Assembly (NCBI RefSeq): GCF_000143085.1
Contig: NC_014315.1
Coordinates: 496,001-560,000 of the forward strand
DNA length: 64,000 nt
From: Nitrosococcus watsonii C-113
Lineage (GTDB): Bacteria > Pseudomonadota > Gammaproteobacteria > Nitrosococcales > Nitrosococcaceae
Direction: 5' to 3'
Part shown: positions 28,890-37,107 of the stretch, in pieces
How positions within the stretch are numbered: the stretch's first letter is position 1
Layout: every line of letters begins with the position of its first letter
The notes under the pieces: generated by a model
The model's input: the letters and a program-made list of their open reading frames with translations, nothing else
Told to the model about the DNA's origin: nothing
Database searches by the model: none
Position numbers and translations under genes: made by a program

Positions 28890-30392
28890 CTATGGGATAG
28901 CAAGAGGATGGCTGTTGTTGAGATAAAGGCTATGAAAACTCTTTTGCTTTTTTACCGTTTTTTTATAGGGTTTCTTTTTTTTCGTTGTCTCTGCAGGCGC
29001 CACTTTCCTGGGTTTATGCTTAGCCGTCTTGCGGGAGGAGGGGGTGCCATGGACTACCGGCTCAGAGCGCGGAGCACCCACCAGAGGGCGTTCCCGCTGC
29101 ATGGAATAAGTCAACGCGGCGGCTATATCTAACGGGGAGAGATCTTCTTGTTGAGCCCATTGCTGGACTAAATGGCGGAAAGCAGAGAGATTTTCCTTTT
29201 CCAAGGTGTTCATAACTTGCTGCTTAAACCGTTCGATACGCCGGTCTATGACCTGTTGGTGGCTGGGCAGTTGCATTTCATAGAGGGGTTGCCCTGTCGC
29301 TCTTTTGATAGCACTCAACATTCGCCGCTCGCGGGGCGCAACAAACAACGTGGCGGTACCCGTGCGGCCTGCGCGGCCAGTGCGGCCGATACGGTGGATG
29401 TAGGTTCCGGTATCATAGGGAATATCATAATTGACTACATGGCCGATTCGTTTCACATCTAGTCCGCGAGCAGCCACATCGGTAGCGACGATGATGTCAA
29501 TGGTATTTTTTTTGAGCTGATCAACCACTTTTTCCCGTGAGGATTGGGGCATATCTCCATTCAGTGCTGCTGCTGCATAGCCCCGCGCCGTTAGCTTTTT
29601 TGCCAGTTCTTCCGTTGCGATTTTAGTACGGACAAAAATAATCGTGGCGTCGTATTCCTCAGCCTCCAGCATGCGGGTGAGCGCATCTAGTTTATGCAAG
29701 CCGGAGACTAACCAGTAGCGCTGATTGATGGCCGGAAGAGAAGCAGTTTTTCCCTTAATTTTAATATCCTGGGGTGCATGTAAATGGCGGCTTGCGATAT
29801 TACGCACGGACGTGGGCATGGTAGCGGAAAAGAGGGCAACCTGCCGCTTTGTCGGTACTTGTTTTAAAATCCACTCTACGTCCTCGATGAACCCCATCTT
29901 TAGCATTTCATCAGCTTCATCTAGGATCACTGTCGTTAATGTAGTTAGGATCAGACTCTTGCGTCGCAGATGATCCATGATTCTGCCTGGGGTGCCTACG
30001 ATGACGTGGGCGCCTCGTTTGAGTTGGCGGAGCTGGTTTCCCATGGATTGACCGCCGTAGATAGGAAGGACGTGAAAATCCTCCAGATGGCGGGCGTAGC
30101 TTTGAAAAGCTTCTGCCACCTGAATCGCGAGTTCCCGCGTTGGGACGAGTACCAGCGCTTGCGGCTCTCTCCGTGATAATTCCAACCGTTCTAGGGTTGG
30201 AATGGCAAAAGCCGCTGTTTTTCCCGTGCCCGTTTGAGCCTGCCCTACCAGGTCATGGCCCGCTAAAAGGTGGGGAATAGCTCTTGCTTGAATAAGGGTA
30301 GGTGTTTCGTATCCTACTTGCTTGATGGCTTGCAGAATAGGGGCGCTGATGGCAAAACTGTCAAAAGATAAGGGTTCTGTAGAAGATGGCAT
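28890..30392 (-). CDS. DEAD-box ATP-dependent RNA helicase (CsdA/RhlE-like)
   Basis: The 500-residue protein has all helicase motifs: Q motif (PTLIQARAIP), AQTGTGKTAAF, PTRELAIQV, DEADEMLKMGF, SATMP, and HRIGRTGRAGRTG. After the two RecA domains (about residues 20-375) comes a helical extension and a Lys-rich tail (KPRKVAPAETTKKKKPYKK) typical of CsdA/DeaD-type enzymes. It unwinds structured RNA, probably in ribosome assembly or cold adaptation. I chose the ATG at 30392 (MPSSTEPLSFDSF); residues before it are not family-like. It is near an RRM protein and a cold-shock protein on the same strand. Confidence 0.93.
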   Translation of the reverse strand: MPSSTEPLSFDSFAISAPILQAIKQVGYETPTLIQARAIPHLLAGHDLVGQAQTGTGKTAAFAIPTLERLELSRREPQALVLVPTRELAIQVAEAFQSYARHLEDFHVLPIYGGQSMGNQLRQLKRGAHVIVGTPGRIMDHLRRKSLILTTLTTVILDEADEMLKMGFIEDVEWILKQVPTKRQVALFSATMPTSVRNIASRHLHAPQDIKIKGKTASLPAINQRYWLVSGLHKLDALTRMLEAEEYDATIIFVRTKIATEELAKKLTARGYAAAALNGDMPQSSREKVVDQLKKNTIDIIVATDVAARGLDVKRIGHVVNYDIPYDTGTYIHRIGRTGRAGRTGTATLFVAPRERRMLSAIKRATGQPLYEMQLPSHQQVIDRRIERFKQQVMNTLEKENLSAFRHLVQQWAQQEDLSPLDIAAALTYSMQRERPLVGAPRSEPVVHGTPSSRKTAKHKPRKVAPAETTKKKKPYKKTVKKQKSFHSLYLNNSHPLAIP

Positions 30393-30440
30393 GCAATTAA
30401 AATCCTGCTGATTTAAATAATCGATAATTGAAGTTTCATC

Positions 30441-30830
30441 GTGGCTAATTACGACTTTTCCATTCAAAATTTTTCCAGCCCAGTAGATCACGCCTTGGTG
30501 CTAACCAAGGTGGCGGTTTGCGCCCCCCTAGTCTTGGCGCTTCTCGCTCCACCCGCCTACGCAGGGGAATACGATCAGGTAAAAGCACACACAGGGAGCA
30601 TGCTTTTATTCCTGAATCTAGGCTTCATGAGTGGGGGTGGTATGTTTTCTAGCGTTTCTCATCACCACCGTGACCGGTTTCAATTTTGCGTCTACAAAAC
30701 CTTATCCGTTCGACAACTTCGCACGCTACAAGATGGCTCGGGCTTTGGCGATTGCAACGCACAAGACCCTTGCCATGCACATTGTTTTTCCGCCTACTGC
30801 AGAAAGATCGTCCTGCTAGCAATAAGATAG
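30441..30830 (+). pseudogene. Possible frameshifted small membrane protein
   Basis: In the gap between the helicase and RRM genes a plus-strand frame encodes a hydrophobic, signal-like stretch (VCAPLVLALLAPPAYAG). A second frame beginning at 30631 continues with another membrane-like segment (CFLAFLITTVTGF) and an HKTLAMHIV end. The two join naturally near 30630 by a +1/-1 shift, as if one two-helix membrane protein was broken. I recognise no family. The region is antiparallel to the helicase promoter and could also be chance ORFs. Confidence 0.25.
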
Positions 30831-30930
30831 TGATACCAAGTCTTTACCGATGAAACAATAATGATTACGCTCTCGCGTTTGATGTCATTGGAGAGCGTCG
30901 TTCTAGGGTATTCAGAAATTAAATAGCCAA

Positions 30931-31206
30931 TTAGCGGCGGCGTCTGCCGCCGCGGCCGCGGCGTTTTTCCTCTTTGGTCTGATTCACATAGATAGTTCGA
31001 CCTTGGAGTTGCGAACCGTCCAACGCGGCGATAGCAGCACGACCTTCATGGCCTTCCATGTTGATTAGAGCGGTGCCGCGTGCCTGACCGGTAAATAAAT
31101 CTTTATGTAAGGTCAAAGAGCGCACGGTACCGTAGTCAGCGAATAAAGCGGTAAGACTCTCCTCGGTTGTACTTGTTGGCAAACCACGCACAAAAAGTGT
31201 GATCAT
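30931..31206 (-). CDS. RRM-domain RNA-binding protein
   Basis: A 91-residue protein with one RNA recognition motif: RNP2 LFVRGLP near residue 4, RNP1-like GQARGTALINM near residue 42, and a C-terminal Arg/Gly tail (EEKRRGRGGRRRR). Small RRM proteins of this type are found in cyanobacteria and proteobacteria and are often cold-induced. The RNP1 sequence departs from the usual KGFGFVxF (an Ala-Leu replaces the first aromatic), so RNA affinity may differ. It is downstream of the cold-shock gene on the same strand, with a hairpin between. Confidence 0.9.
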   Translation of the reverse strand: MITLFVRGLPTSTTEESLTALFADYGTVRSLTLHKDLFTGQARGTALINMEGHEGRAAIAALDGSQLQGRTIYVNQTKEEKRRGRGGRRRR

Positions 31207-31235
31207 TGAGCCTCTCTAGGAAAAGTAAGAAGAGC

Positions 31236-31268
31236 GAAGAGGTCGGCTCTCGGGGAGTCGACCTCTTC
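31236..31268 (-). terminator. Hairpin between cold-shock and RRM genes
   Basis: GAAGAGGTCG (31236-31245) pairs with its complement (31259-31268), and the inner bases extend the stem to about 14 bp with one G-U pair. It lies 20 nt downstream of the cold-shock gene stop. A pyrimidine-rich tail (CTCTTCTTACTTTT) follows on the minus strand. It probably sets the ratio of cold-shock protein to RRM transcript. Confidence 0.65.
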
Positions 31269-31287
31269 ATCAAAGGAATATTATCCG

Positions 31288-31497
31288 TTATAAAACGGTA
31301 ACATTATCAGCTTGAGGGCCTTTCTGGCCCTGTACTTCAATAAAACTGACCTGTTGACCTTCCTTGAGGGTTCTGTGGCCGCTGCCAGTGATGGAACGGT
31401 AGTGCACAAACAGATCGCTGCCCCCTTCCCGTTGTATAAACCCATAACCCTTTGAATCATTGAACCACTTCACGGTTCCTGTCTGTTGTTCTGACAT
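31288..31497 (-). CDS. cspA: Cold-shock-domain protein
   Basis: A 69-residue CSD protein: [17 protein letters not shown] (RNP1, KGYGFI) and DLFVHYRSI (RNP2, in place of the usual LFVHFSAI) with a C-terminal PQADNVTVL. It binds single-stranded RNA/DNA and melts structures. The His-Tyr-Arg replacement of HFS in RNP2 is a small departure. A roughly 430-bp gene-free region precedes it, allowing a long 5' leader as in classic csp mRNAs, though no cold box was verified. It heads a cluster with an RRM protein and a DEAD helicase. Confidence 0.93.
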   Translation of the reverse strand: MSEQQTGTVKWFNDSKGYGFIQREGGSDLFVHYRSITGSGHRTLKEGQQVSFIEVQGQKGPQADNVTVL

Positions 31498-31927
31498 AGA
31501 AAGCTCTCAAAAAAATAATATAACTCTCTGACATCTCGAAAAAGATGCCAGCGGATGGAACTTGAGTATCGGGGAGCGAACGAGTTGGAGCAGAAATGCA
31601 TTTGGAAGGAAGAACAAAAAATTCTACACTAACCGAAGACGCGATCCTTAATACTCTAGCATTTCGTATCATAGGAGACTGGAAGGAGAATTACAAGCTT
31701 AATAGACGCAGATCAATATATCCATTGCATTGTTGGCGGTAGAAGGGGTGGGTGATAAGCTGCTTAGGAGGGAGTTTTTTTCATGGGCTGAAGGTCAAGG
31801 GGTCAAATATCCGTTTGATCTAAAATAGTGATGGATCGGTTGGGAAATTTTTATTTTATTCATTGGTAATTCTTGACTTAACAAGGGAAATAGAATCAAT
31901 AATTTATCCGCTTAAAAACATGATGCC
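31498..31927. other. Gene-free region upstream of cold-shock gene
   Basis: About 430 bp between the cold-shock gene and the M24 hydrolase. No credible coding frame is seen. It contains the promoter and probable leader of the cold-shock gene and the end of the five-gene operon; no specific site could be assigned. Confidence 0.45.
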
Positions 31928-33241
31928 CTAACGTGCGTTCAGCTCCCGTGGAGCCTTGGTTAAAAACTCGCCCCCCTTATCCGTGACAACTACCGTATCA
32001 GAGAAGAAGGCATCTCCTTCTCCCGTCCGCAAAAGCCAGGACATCAGATGGAAGACCATTCCTTTTTGAATAACCATGGTGGAGCCTTCGCGCAGTCCCT
32101 TGGGAACACCGGAACCTGACCAGCTTGGGGGAAACCCAATACCAACGATATAGCCGCAGTGATGGCGGCGGTAATGGGAAAATCCTGCTTTATCTACACA
32201 CCGCTGCCAGGCTTTATAGACAGAATCAGCGGTAACGCCGGGTTTTAGAGCGTCCACTGCGCTATATAACGCGGCTAAACAGGTTTCATAGGCTTTTTCC
32301 GCTTTTGGTGAGATCTGCCCAATATGCGCCAAACGTCCAATCGGTGCATGATAACGCCAATAACAGCCAGCCATTTCCAAAAATAAAAGATCCTCCTTCT
32401 GTAGTATATCAGCGTCCCATTCGTCCCAGGTTCCATGTTCATGGGCTAGTGTGCGCGTGGACCGTACCAGGGGTACGAAAGCGGGGTAGGCGCCACCACG
32501 CAGAATCATGGTTTGATAGATAGCCCCCATCACATTACGGCTAGAAACGCCAGGACCGGCCATGGCAATCCCTGACATCATCATGGCATCGGAAATCTCT
32601 GCCGCCTTCCGGGTGCATGCCAGCTCGGTTGGTGATTGAACAATTCGGCACTCGGTAACTAGATCCTCTGCATCGGACCACTTCACGTCAGACATTCTAT
32701 TTACAAAGGCTTCCGCAATTTTGTAGGGTAAAAAAGCACTGCTTTTTTCGAAGGCCACGTGGGCAGAGGTGAGTCCTAGTTCCTGGAGAGCTTGGCAGGT
32801 AGCCTTTACGGGTGCCGAATAATCCTTGAGTTCTGTTTCATCGTTATGATCGCTTTGGATGGAGATTCCCAAGCTCATGGACCAAGGACCCAGCCCGCCC
32901 GTTTCCGGTCCCTCCATGGGGGTACTTAAAGTGAGGTCTTTGTCCCGATGTTTGGGTTTGGGCAGCGGGGGAACACCGTCTGAGTAGAGGTAGCATTTTA
33001 CGGTAGGTACCACCATATCCTCGACGATGGCTTTCTCCATCGCCCGGATGATGAGGGCGGGTTCCTTATCGAGGGACAATACTAAAGAAGTATAGGCGAA
33101 ATAGCCTTGATGACTCAGGCCGGTGAGATAATAAATATTTTCCGGGTTAGTGATGATGATGGCATCGAGCTTTTGCTCCGCCATTTTTTCTCGAACCTGA
33201 TGGACCCTTTCTTCAAACTCTTCGTCTGTGAAAAATCTCAT
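31928..33241 (-). CDS. M24-family pita-bread hydrolase without metal ligands (ectoine hydrolase/creatinase-like)
   Basis: The 437-residue protein has an N-terminal creatinase-type domain (LDAIIITNPENIYYLTG) and a C-terminal pita-bread fold (RRHHCGYIVGIGFPPSW, residues 358-374; LREGSTMVIQKGMVFHLMSW). The positions that hold two Asp, one His and two Glu metal ligands in aminopeptidases read Glu289, Ala299/Pro300, His360 or 361, Ser401 and Ser414, so at most the His remains. This is like creatinase and the ectoine hydrolases DoeA/EutD, which work without a dinuclear site. A Pro/Lys/Asp-rich insert (about 88-142) makes it longer than DoeA. Last gene of a five-gene operon; substrate unknown. Confidence 0.75.
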   Translation of the reverse strand: MRFFTDEEFEERVHQVREKMAEQKLDAIIITNPENIYYLTGLSHQGYFAYTSLVLSLDKEPALIIRAMEKAIVEDMVVPTVKCYLYSDGVPPLPKPKHRDKDLTLSTPMEGPETGGLGPWSMSLGISIQSDHNDETELKDYSAPVKATCQALQELGLTSAHVAFEKSSAFLPYKIAEAFVNRMSDVKWSDAEDLVTECRIVQSPTELACTRKAAEISDAMMMSGIAMAGPGVSSRNVMGAIYQTMILRGGAYPAFVPLVRSTRTLAHEHGTWDEWDADILQKEDLLFLEMAGCYWRYHAPIGRLAHIGQISPKAEKAYETCLAALYSAVDALKPGVTADSVYKAWQRCVDKAGFSHYRRHHCGYIVGIGFPPSWSGSGVPKGLREGSTMVIQKGMVFHLMSWLLRTGEGDAFFSDTVVVTDKGGEFLTKAPRELNAR

Positions 33242-33329
33242 TTCTTATTTCACCCTATTCTTGCGATTTTTGGTTCGAAAATAATTTATTTAATTTTTTC
33301 CTTCATAATGGGGTGGGTTCTTTGGCTCT

Positions 33330-34469
33330 TTACTCCTGTTCCATCAGGCTTCCAACTATTTTATAAAGAAAAAAACGGTAATTTTCCATGCTATGAATGC
33401 TAATGTTTTCGTCAGGTTGGTGGGCTTCCTGAATACTGCCCGGGCCGCAAACCACAGTGGGAAGGCCAGCTTGCTGATATAGCCCCGCTTCTGTCATGAA
33501 AGGGGCGGTGCCAATTTTTCCCTCTTCCAGAAATTCCTTCAGCCAAGTGGCGATTTCCCGATTGGATTCGGCTTTAAGCCCAGGAACAGCCGTTTTAATA
33601 TGGTTTTCTACCTCAATTCCAGGTATTTGTTTTCGTAGGGCGTGGATCAGACGTTCCCATGCTTCATTGAGCTGAGCTGGATTTTGGGAAGGCAGGGTAC
33701 GGCATTCCCAATCAAATTGACAATGTTCCGGAATGATATTGATAGCAGTCCCGCCTTGGATAGCGCCCACATTGAAGGTGGCCGCTGGAGGATTGAAATC
33801 TCTGTTCTCTTCTGGGGGTAGAATTTCCTCTAGGGCGGCAATTAGTTTAGAGGCAAATACAATGGCACTGGCGCCTAGCTGGGGGCAGCTTGAATGGGCC
33901 GGTTTTCCCCTGATGTGGGTGGTGGTAATTTGAATGCTTTTGTGAGCCGTGACCAACTCCATATCTGTGGGTTCACCGATCAAAACAAAGCGGGGCGGGG
34001 GAGATAGGGTTTTTAAATATCCGATAAGCGCTTTAGCGCCTCCGCAACCGATCTCCTCATCGTAAGTAAAACAGAGATAGAGGGGGCATTGCAGGCGATG
34101 GCCCTCGATAGAGGCCGCTATCTCCAACGCCAAAGCGAGAAACCCTTTCATATCGGAGGTGCCCCTGCCATACAGGCAGCCATTTTTTTCAACTAGCCGA
34201 AATGGATCGTTGGTCCAGGCTTGCTGGTCTACCGGGACCACATCGGTATGGCCGGCCAGCATCAGGCCGCCCTTCTTGTCGGGCCCAATCCGGGCCATGA
34301 GGTTTGCCTTGTTCCTTTGCTTATTATAGAAGCGCTGGGTTTGAAAACCCCGGCTGTTGAGAAAATCTTCGCTATACTCGATGAGGGGCAGATTGGTTTC
34401 CCTTGAAATGGTAGGAAATCTAATCAGTTTTTCCAGGATAGGGAGATAGGGAGCCTCGTTATTTTCCAT
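33330..34469 (-). CDS. argE: M20-family deacetylase (ArgE-like)
   Basis: The 379-residue metallohydrolase has LMLAGHTDVVPVDQQAW (first zinc His/Asp), GTSDMKGFLAL (bridging Asp), TYDEEIGCGGAK (catalytic Glu pair) and a lid domain from about residue 180 (THIRGKPAHSS). Best overall match is acetylornithine deacetylase. Arginine synthesis is possible, but its place in an operon with a PLP lyase, an aldehyde dehydrogenase and an ectoine-hydrolase-like protein suggests another N-acyl amino acid substrate. Its start overlaps the aldolase stop by one base. Confidence 0.85.
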   Translation of the reverse strand: MENNEAPYLPILEKLIRFPTISRETNLPLIEYSEDFLNSRGFQTQRFYNKQRNKANLMARIGPDKKGGLMLAGHTDVVPVDQQAWTNDPFRLVEKNGCLYGRGTSDMKGFLALALEIAASIEGHRLQCPLYLCFTYDEEIGCGGAKALIGYLKTLSPPPRFVLIGEPTDMELVTAHKSIQITTTHIRGKPAHSSCPQLGASAIVFASKLIAALEEILPPEENRDFNPPAATFNVGAIQGGTAINIIPEHCQFDWECRTLPSQNPAQLNEAWERLIHALRKQIPGIEVENHIKTAVPGLKAESNREIATWLKEFLEEGKIGTAPFMTEAGLYQQAGLPTVVCGPGSIQEAHQPDENISIHSMENYRFFLYKIVGSLMEQE

Positions 34470-35509
34470 TAGGGGACCTTGTCCTTGTTCATGTTTCGTA
34501 TTTTTTGCGTAAAATCTCGCACTTCCTCCGCTGTAGTATCAAATGAAGTCATCCAGCGCACGATGGTGCTAGCAGAGTCCCAGATCGCAAAAGCATAATG
34601 TTGTTGTAAACAGGGTACCCAAGAGGGAGGTATTCGGGCAAATATCCCATTGGTTTCTACGGGGACGACAAATTCCACCTGCGGAATATTTTTGAGTCCT
34701 CGTTCCAGTAAAGCCGCCATTTCATTGGCGTGTTGCGCATTTTTCCTCCAGAGATCGTTGCTTAATAGAGCTAGAAATTGAGCTGAGATAAAACGCATTT
34801 TGGAGACTAGTTGCATGCCTTGTTTACGGTAGAAGCCAGTCTTTTTCGTCCACTGGGGATCGAAGAAAACAATCGCCTCAGCTGCTAGTAGCCCATTTTT
34901 GGTGCCGCCAAAGGAAAGTATATCCACGCCTACATCTGTGGTCATCTCTTTTAGGCTTAAATTCAGCCGGGCAGCGGCGTTGCTTAACCGAGCTCCATCC
35001 ATGTGGAGTAGCAACCCTTGTTCATGGCAAAAATCCGCCAGGGTTTTAATCTCTTCAGGCGTATAGATAGTCCCCCATTCTGTGCATTGGGTAATGGAAA
35101 GGACTTTCGGCTGGGCGCGATGGACCATGGCCGTGCCGCGTAACAATGGCGCCACGGTTGCTACATTTAACTTGCCTTGCTGAGTGGGAGCAGTTAGTAC
35201 CTTTGATCCTAGGAATTTTTCCGGCGCTCCGCACTCATCCCGGTGAAGATGGGCGCAGTCGGCGCAGATAACGGCCTCAAAGGAAGACATGACGCTTTGC
35301 AGGGCAATCACGTTAGCGGCGGTGCCTGTCAGTACAAAAAATGTTTCAGTCTGGGCTCCAAAATGCTGTTTGAATAGTTGGAGGGCCTGTTGGGTGGTGG
35401 GATCGTTGCCGTAGGCAACGGCGTGGCCGTGGCTGGTTTTTTCCAGCATGGCCATGACTTCTGGGTGTATGCCGGCTGCGTTGTCGCTGATAAAATGCCG
35501 TTCTCCCAT
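34469..35509 (-). CDS. Threonine-aldolase-like PLP enzyme
   Basis: A 346-residue fold-type I enzyme of the beta-eliminating lyase/threonine aldolase group. Features are DNAAGIHPEVMAML, a VAYGNDPTT loop, HMDGARLSNAAA (PLP ring Asp) and the Schiff-base lysine in SFGGTKNGLL. Low-specificity threonine aldolases split beta-hydroxy amino acids into glycine and an aldehyde. An aldehyde dehydrogenase lies 8 nt upstream, a suitable partner for the aldehyde product. Substrate is inferred only. Confidence 0.87.
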   Translation of the reverse strand: MGERHFISDNAAGIHPEVMAMLEKTSHGHAVAYGNDPTTQQALQLFKQHFGAQTETFFVLTGTAANVIALQSVMSSFEAVICADCAHLHRDECGAPEKFLGSKVLTAPTQQGKLNVATVAPLLRGTAMVHRAQPKVLSITQCTEWGTIYTPEEIKTLADFCHEQGLLLHMDGARLSNAAARLNLSLKEMTTDVGVDILSFGGTKNGLLAAEAIVFFDPQWTKKTGFYRKQGMQLVSKMRFISAQFLALLSNDLWRKNAQHANEMAALLERGLKNIPQVEFVVPVETNGIFARIPPSWVPCLQQHYAFAIWDSASTIVRWMTSFDTTAEEVRDFTQKIRNMNKDKVP

Positions 35510-35517
35510 CCCTCGAC

Positions 35518-37002
35518 TTACCTCCGCAATACAGTGACTGTTTTGGTTTCCGTGTAGGCATCCAGGGCTTGTTCACCCAACTCCCGGCCGAGTCCGGATA
35601 GTTTAAAGCCGCCAAAAGGCGCTGCTGGATCGACCACATTGTAGCAGTTGACCCAGACGGTCCCGGCTTTTACCCCTGCGGCCACCGCATTGGCTTTGTC
35701 GATGTCTTGAGTCCATACGGCCGCCGCAAGGCCAAAGGGGGTATTATTGGCTTTTTCAATAACTTCATTGATGTCTTTGAAGCGTAGCACACTAGCCACT
35801 GGCCCGAAAATCTCATCCGTTGCGATGGCCATATCCTCCTTGACCTCCCTAAAGATGGTGGGTTGGATAAAATAACCTTGCTCAAAGGCCCGCTCGCCGC
35901 CGGTGACACATTTTGCGCCTTGCTCCTTGCCAAGGGCGATATAGCGCATAATTTTATCGAACTGGGCCTTGTCGATTTGAGCTCCATGCTCGGTAGCGGG
36001 ATCGAAGGGATCGCCCAGTTTACGTTTGGCTGCCTTCTCGGCAAATTGCTCCACGAATTCATCATAAATATTGTTATGCACAAAGGCGCGGCTACCGGCG
36101 CAGCAGTTTTGTCCTTGATTTAGAAAAATAGCACCAAAGGAACCCGTAATAGCTTCTTCCAGATTGGCATCGTTAAAGATGATGTTGGGGCTTTTACCTC
36201 CTAGCTCAAAGGACAGACGTTTCATACTGTTAATCGTGGCCTGCTTAATCGTTTGGGCGGTTTTATATTCTCCCGTGAAGGCGATTTTCTCAACTAGGGG
36301 GTGCTGTACTAGGGCCGCGCCCGCCGTAGGACCGAAACCGGGCACAATATTGAGCACACCTGGAGGAATGCCTGCCTCCAGGGCCAGCTCACCGGCGCGA
36401 AGGGCCGTCAGGGGCGTTTGCTCCGCCGGTTTCAGAATAGCAGTGCAGCCAGCGGCCAGGGCAGGACCTAACTTCCAAGCCGCCATTGCCAGAGGAAAGT
36501 TCCAGGGAATGATCAGGCCGCAAACTCCCACTGGCTCCCGGCGCGTATAAGTGAAGAAAGGCCCGGAAATAGGAATAGTCTTGCCATGAATTTTGTCCGC
36601 CCAGCCGGCAAAATAACGAAGCGTAGCCGCGGCGCTGGGAATATCGTAGCCTAGGGCCTCGTTGATGGGCTTCCCATTGTCCAAGACTTCAAGCTTGGCC
36701 AGTTCTTCCATATGGTCTTCAATCAAATCGGCCCACTTCAACATTCGGCGGCCCCGTTCTCGGGCGTCCATTTGGCGCCAGGGGCCGCTATCGAAAGCTT
36801 TACGGGCCGCTTGGACCGCTAGGTCAATATCTTCCGCATCGCCTTCCGCCACCTGGGCAATCACTTCTTCGGTGGAGGGATCGACAGTAGCAAAGGTTTT
36901 ACCACTGAGGCTGTTGCGGAATTCGCCATCAATCAGTAAGCGAGTCTGGCGCACCGCTACCTGCGCTTTGTGGGTGAGGGGCAATGGGGCTGGCTGGTTC
37001 AT
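35518..37002 (-). CDS. NAD(P)-dependent aldehyde dehydrogenase
   Basis: The 494-residue protein is a standard ALDH: IIPWNFPLAM (Asn169 oxyanion), KPAEQTPL, FELGGKSPNI (Glu266 general base) and GQNCCAGSR (Cys300 nucleophile), with the C-terminal PFGGFKLSGLGRELG. It resembles betaine aldehyde and ALDH2-type enzymes. The usual FTGST turn reads FTGEY (residues 242-246), an uncommon change near the cofactor. It is the second gene of the operon, 8 nt before the threonine-aldolase-like gene, so it may oxidise that enzyme's aldehyde product. Confidence 0.92.
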   Translation of the reverse strand: MNQPAPLPLTHKAQVAVRQTRLLIDGEFRNSLSGKTFATVDPSTEEVIAQVAEGDAEDIDLAVQAARKAFDSGPWRQMDARERGRRMLKWADLIEDHMEELAKLEVLDNGKPINEALGYDIPSAAATLRYFAGWADKIHGKTIPISGPFFTYTRREPVGVCGLIIPWNFPLAMAAWKLGPALAAGCTAILKPAEQTPLTALRAGELALEAGIPPGVLNIVPGFGPTAGAALVQHPLVEKIAFTGEYKTAQTIKQATINSMKRLSFELGGKSPNIIFNDANLEEAITGSFGAIFLNQGQNCCAGSRAFVHNNIYDEFVEQFAEKAAKRKLGDPFDPATEHGAQIDKAQFDKIMRYIALGKEQGAKCVTGGERAFEQGYFIQPTIFREVKEDMAIATDEIFGPVASVLRFKDINEVIEKANNTPFGLAAAVWTQDIDKANAVAAGVKAGTVWVNCYNVVDPAAPFGGFKLSGLGRELGEQALDAYTETKTVTVLRR

Positions 37003-37107
37003 GGAGTGACCTCCTTGAATTCGGGTTGGTTAGCATGGTTCCGTTTCATAACTGGGACTGGCATGCTCCCTTTGCGGTTATGCTTTTTCCCTCAGAGAGT
37101 TTAGCTG

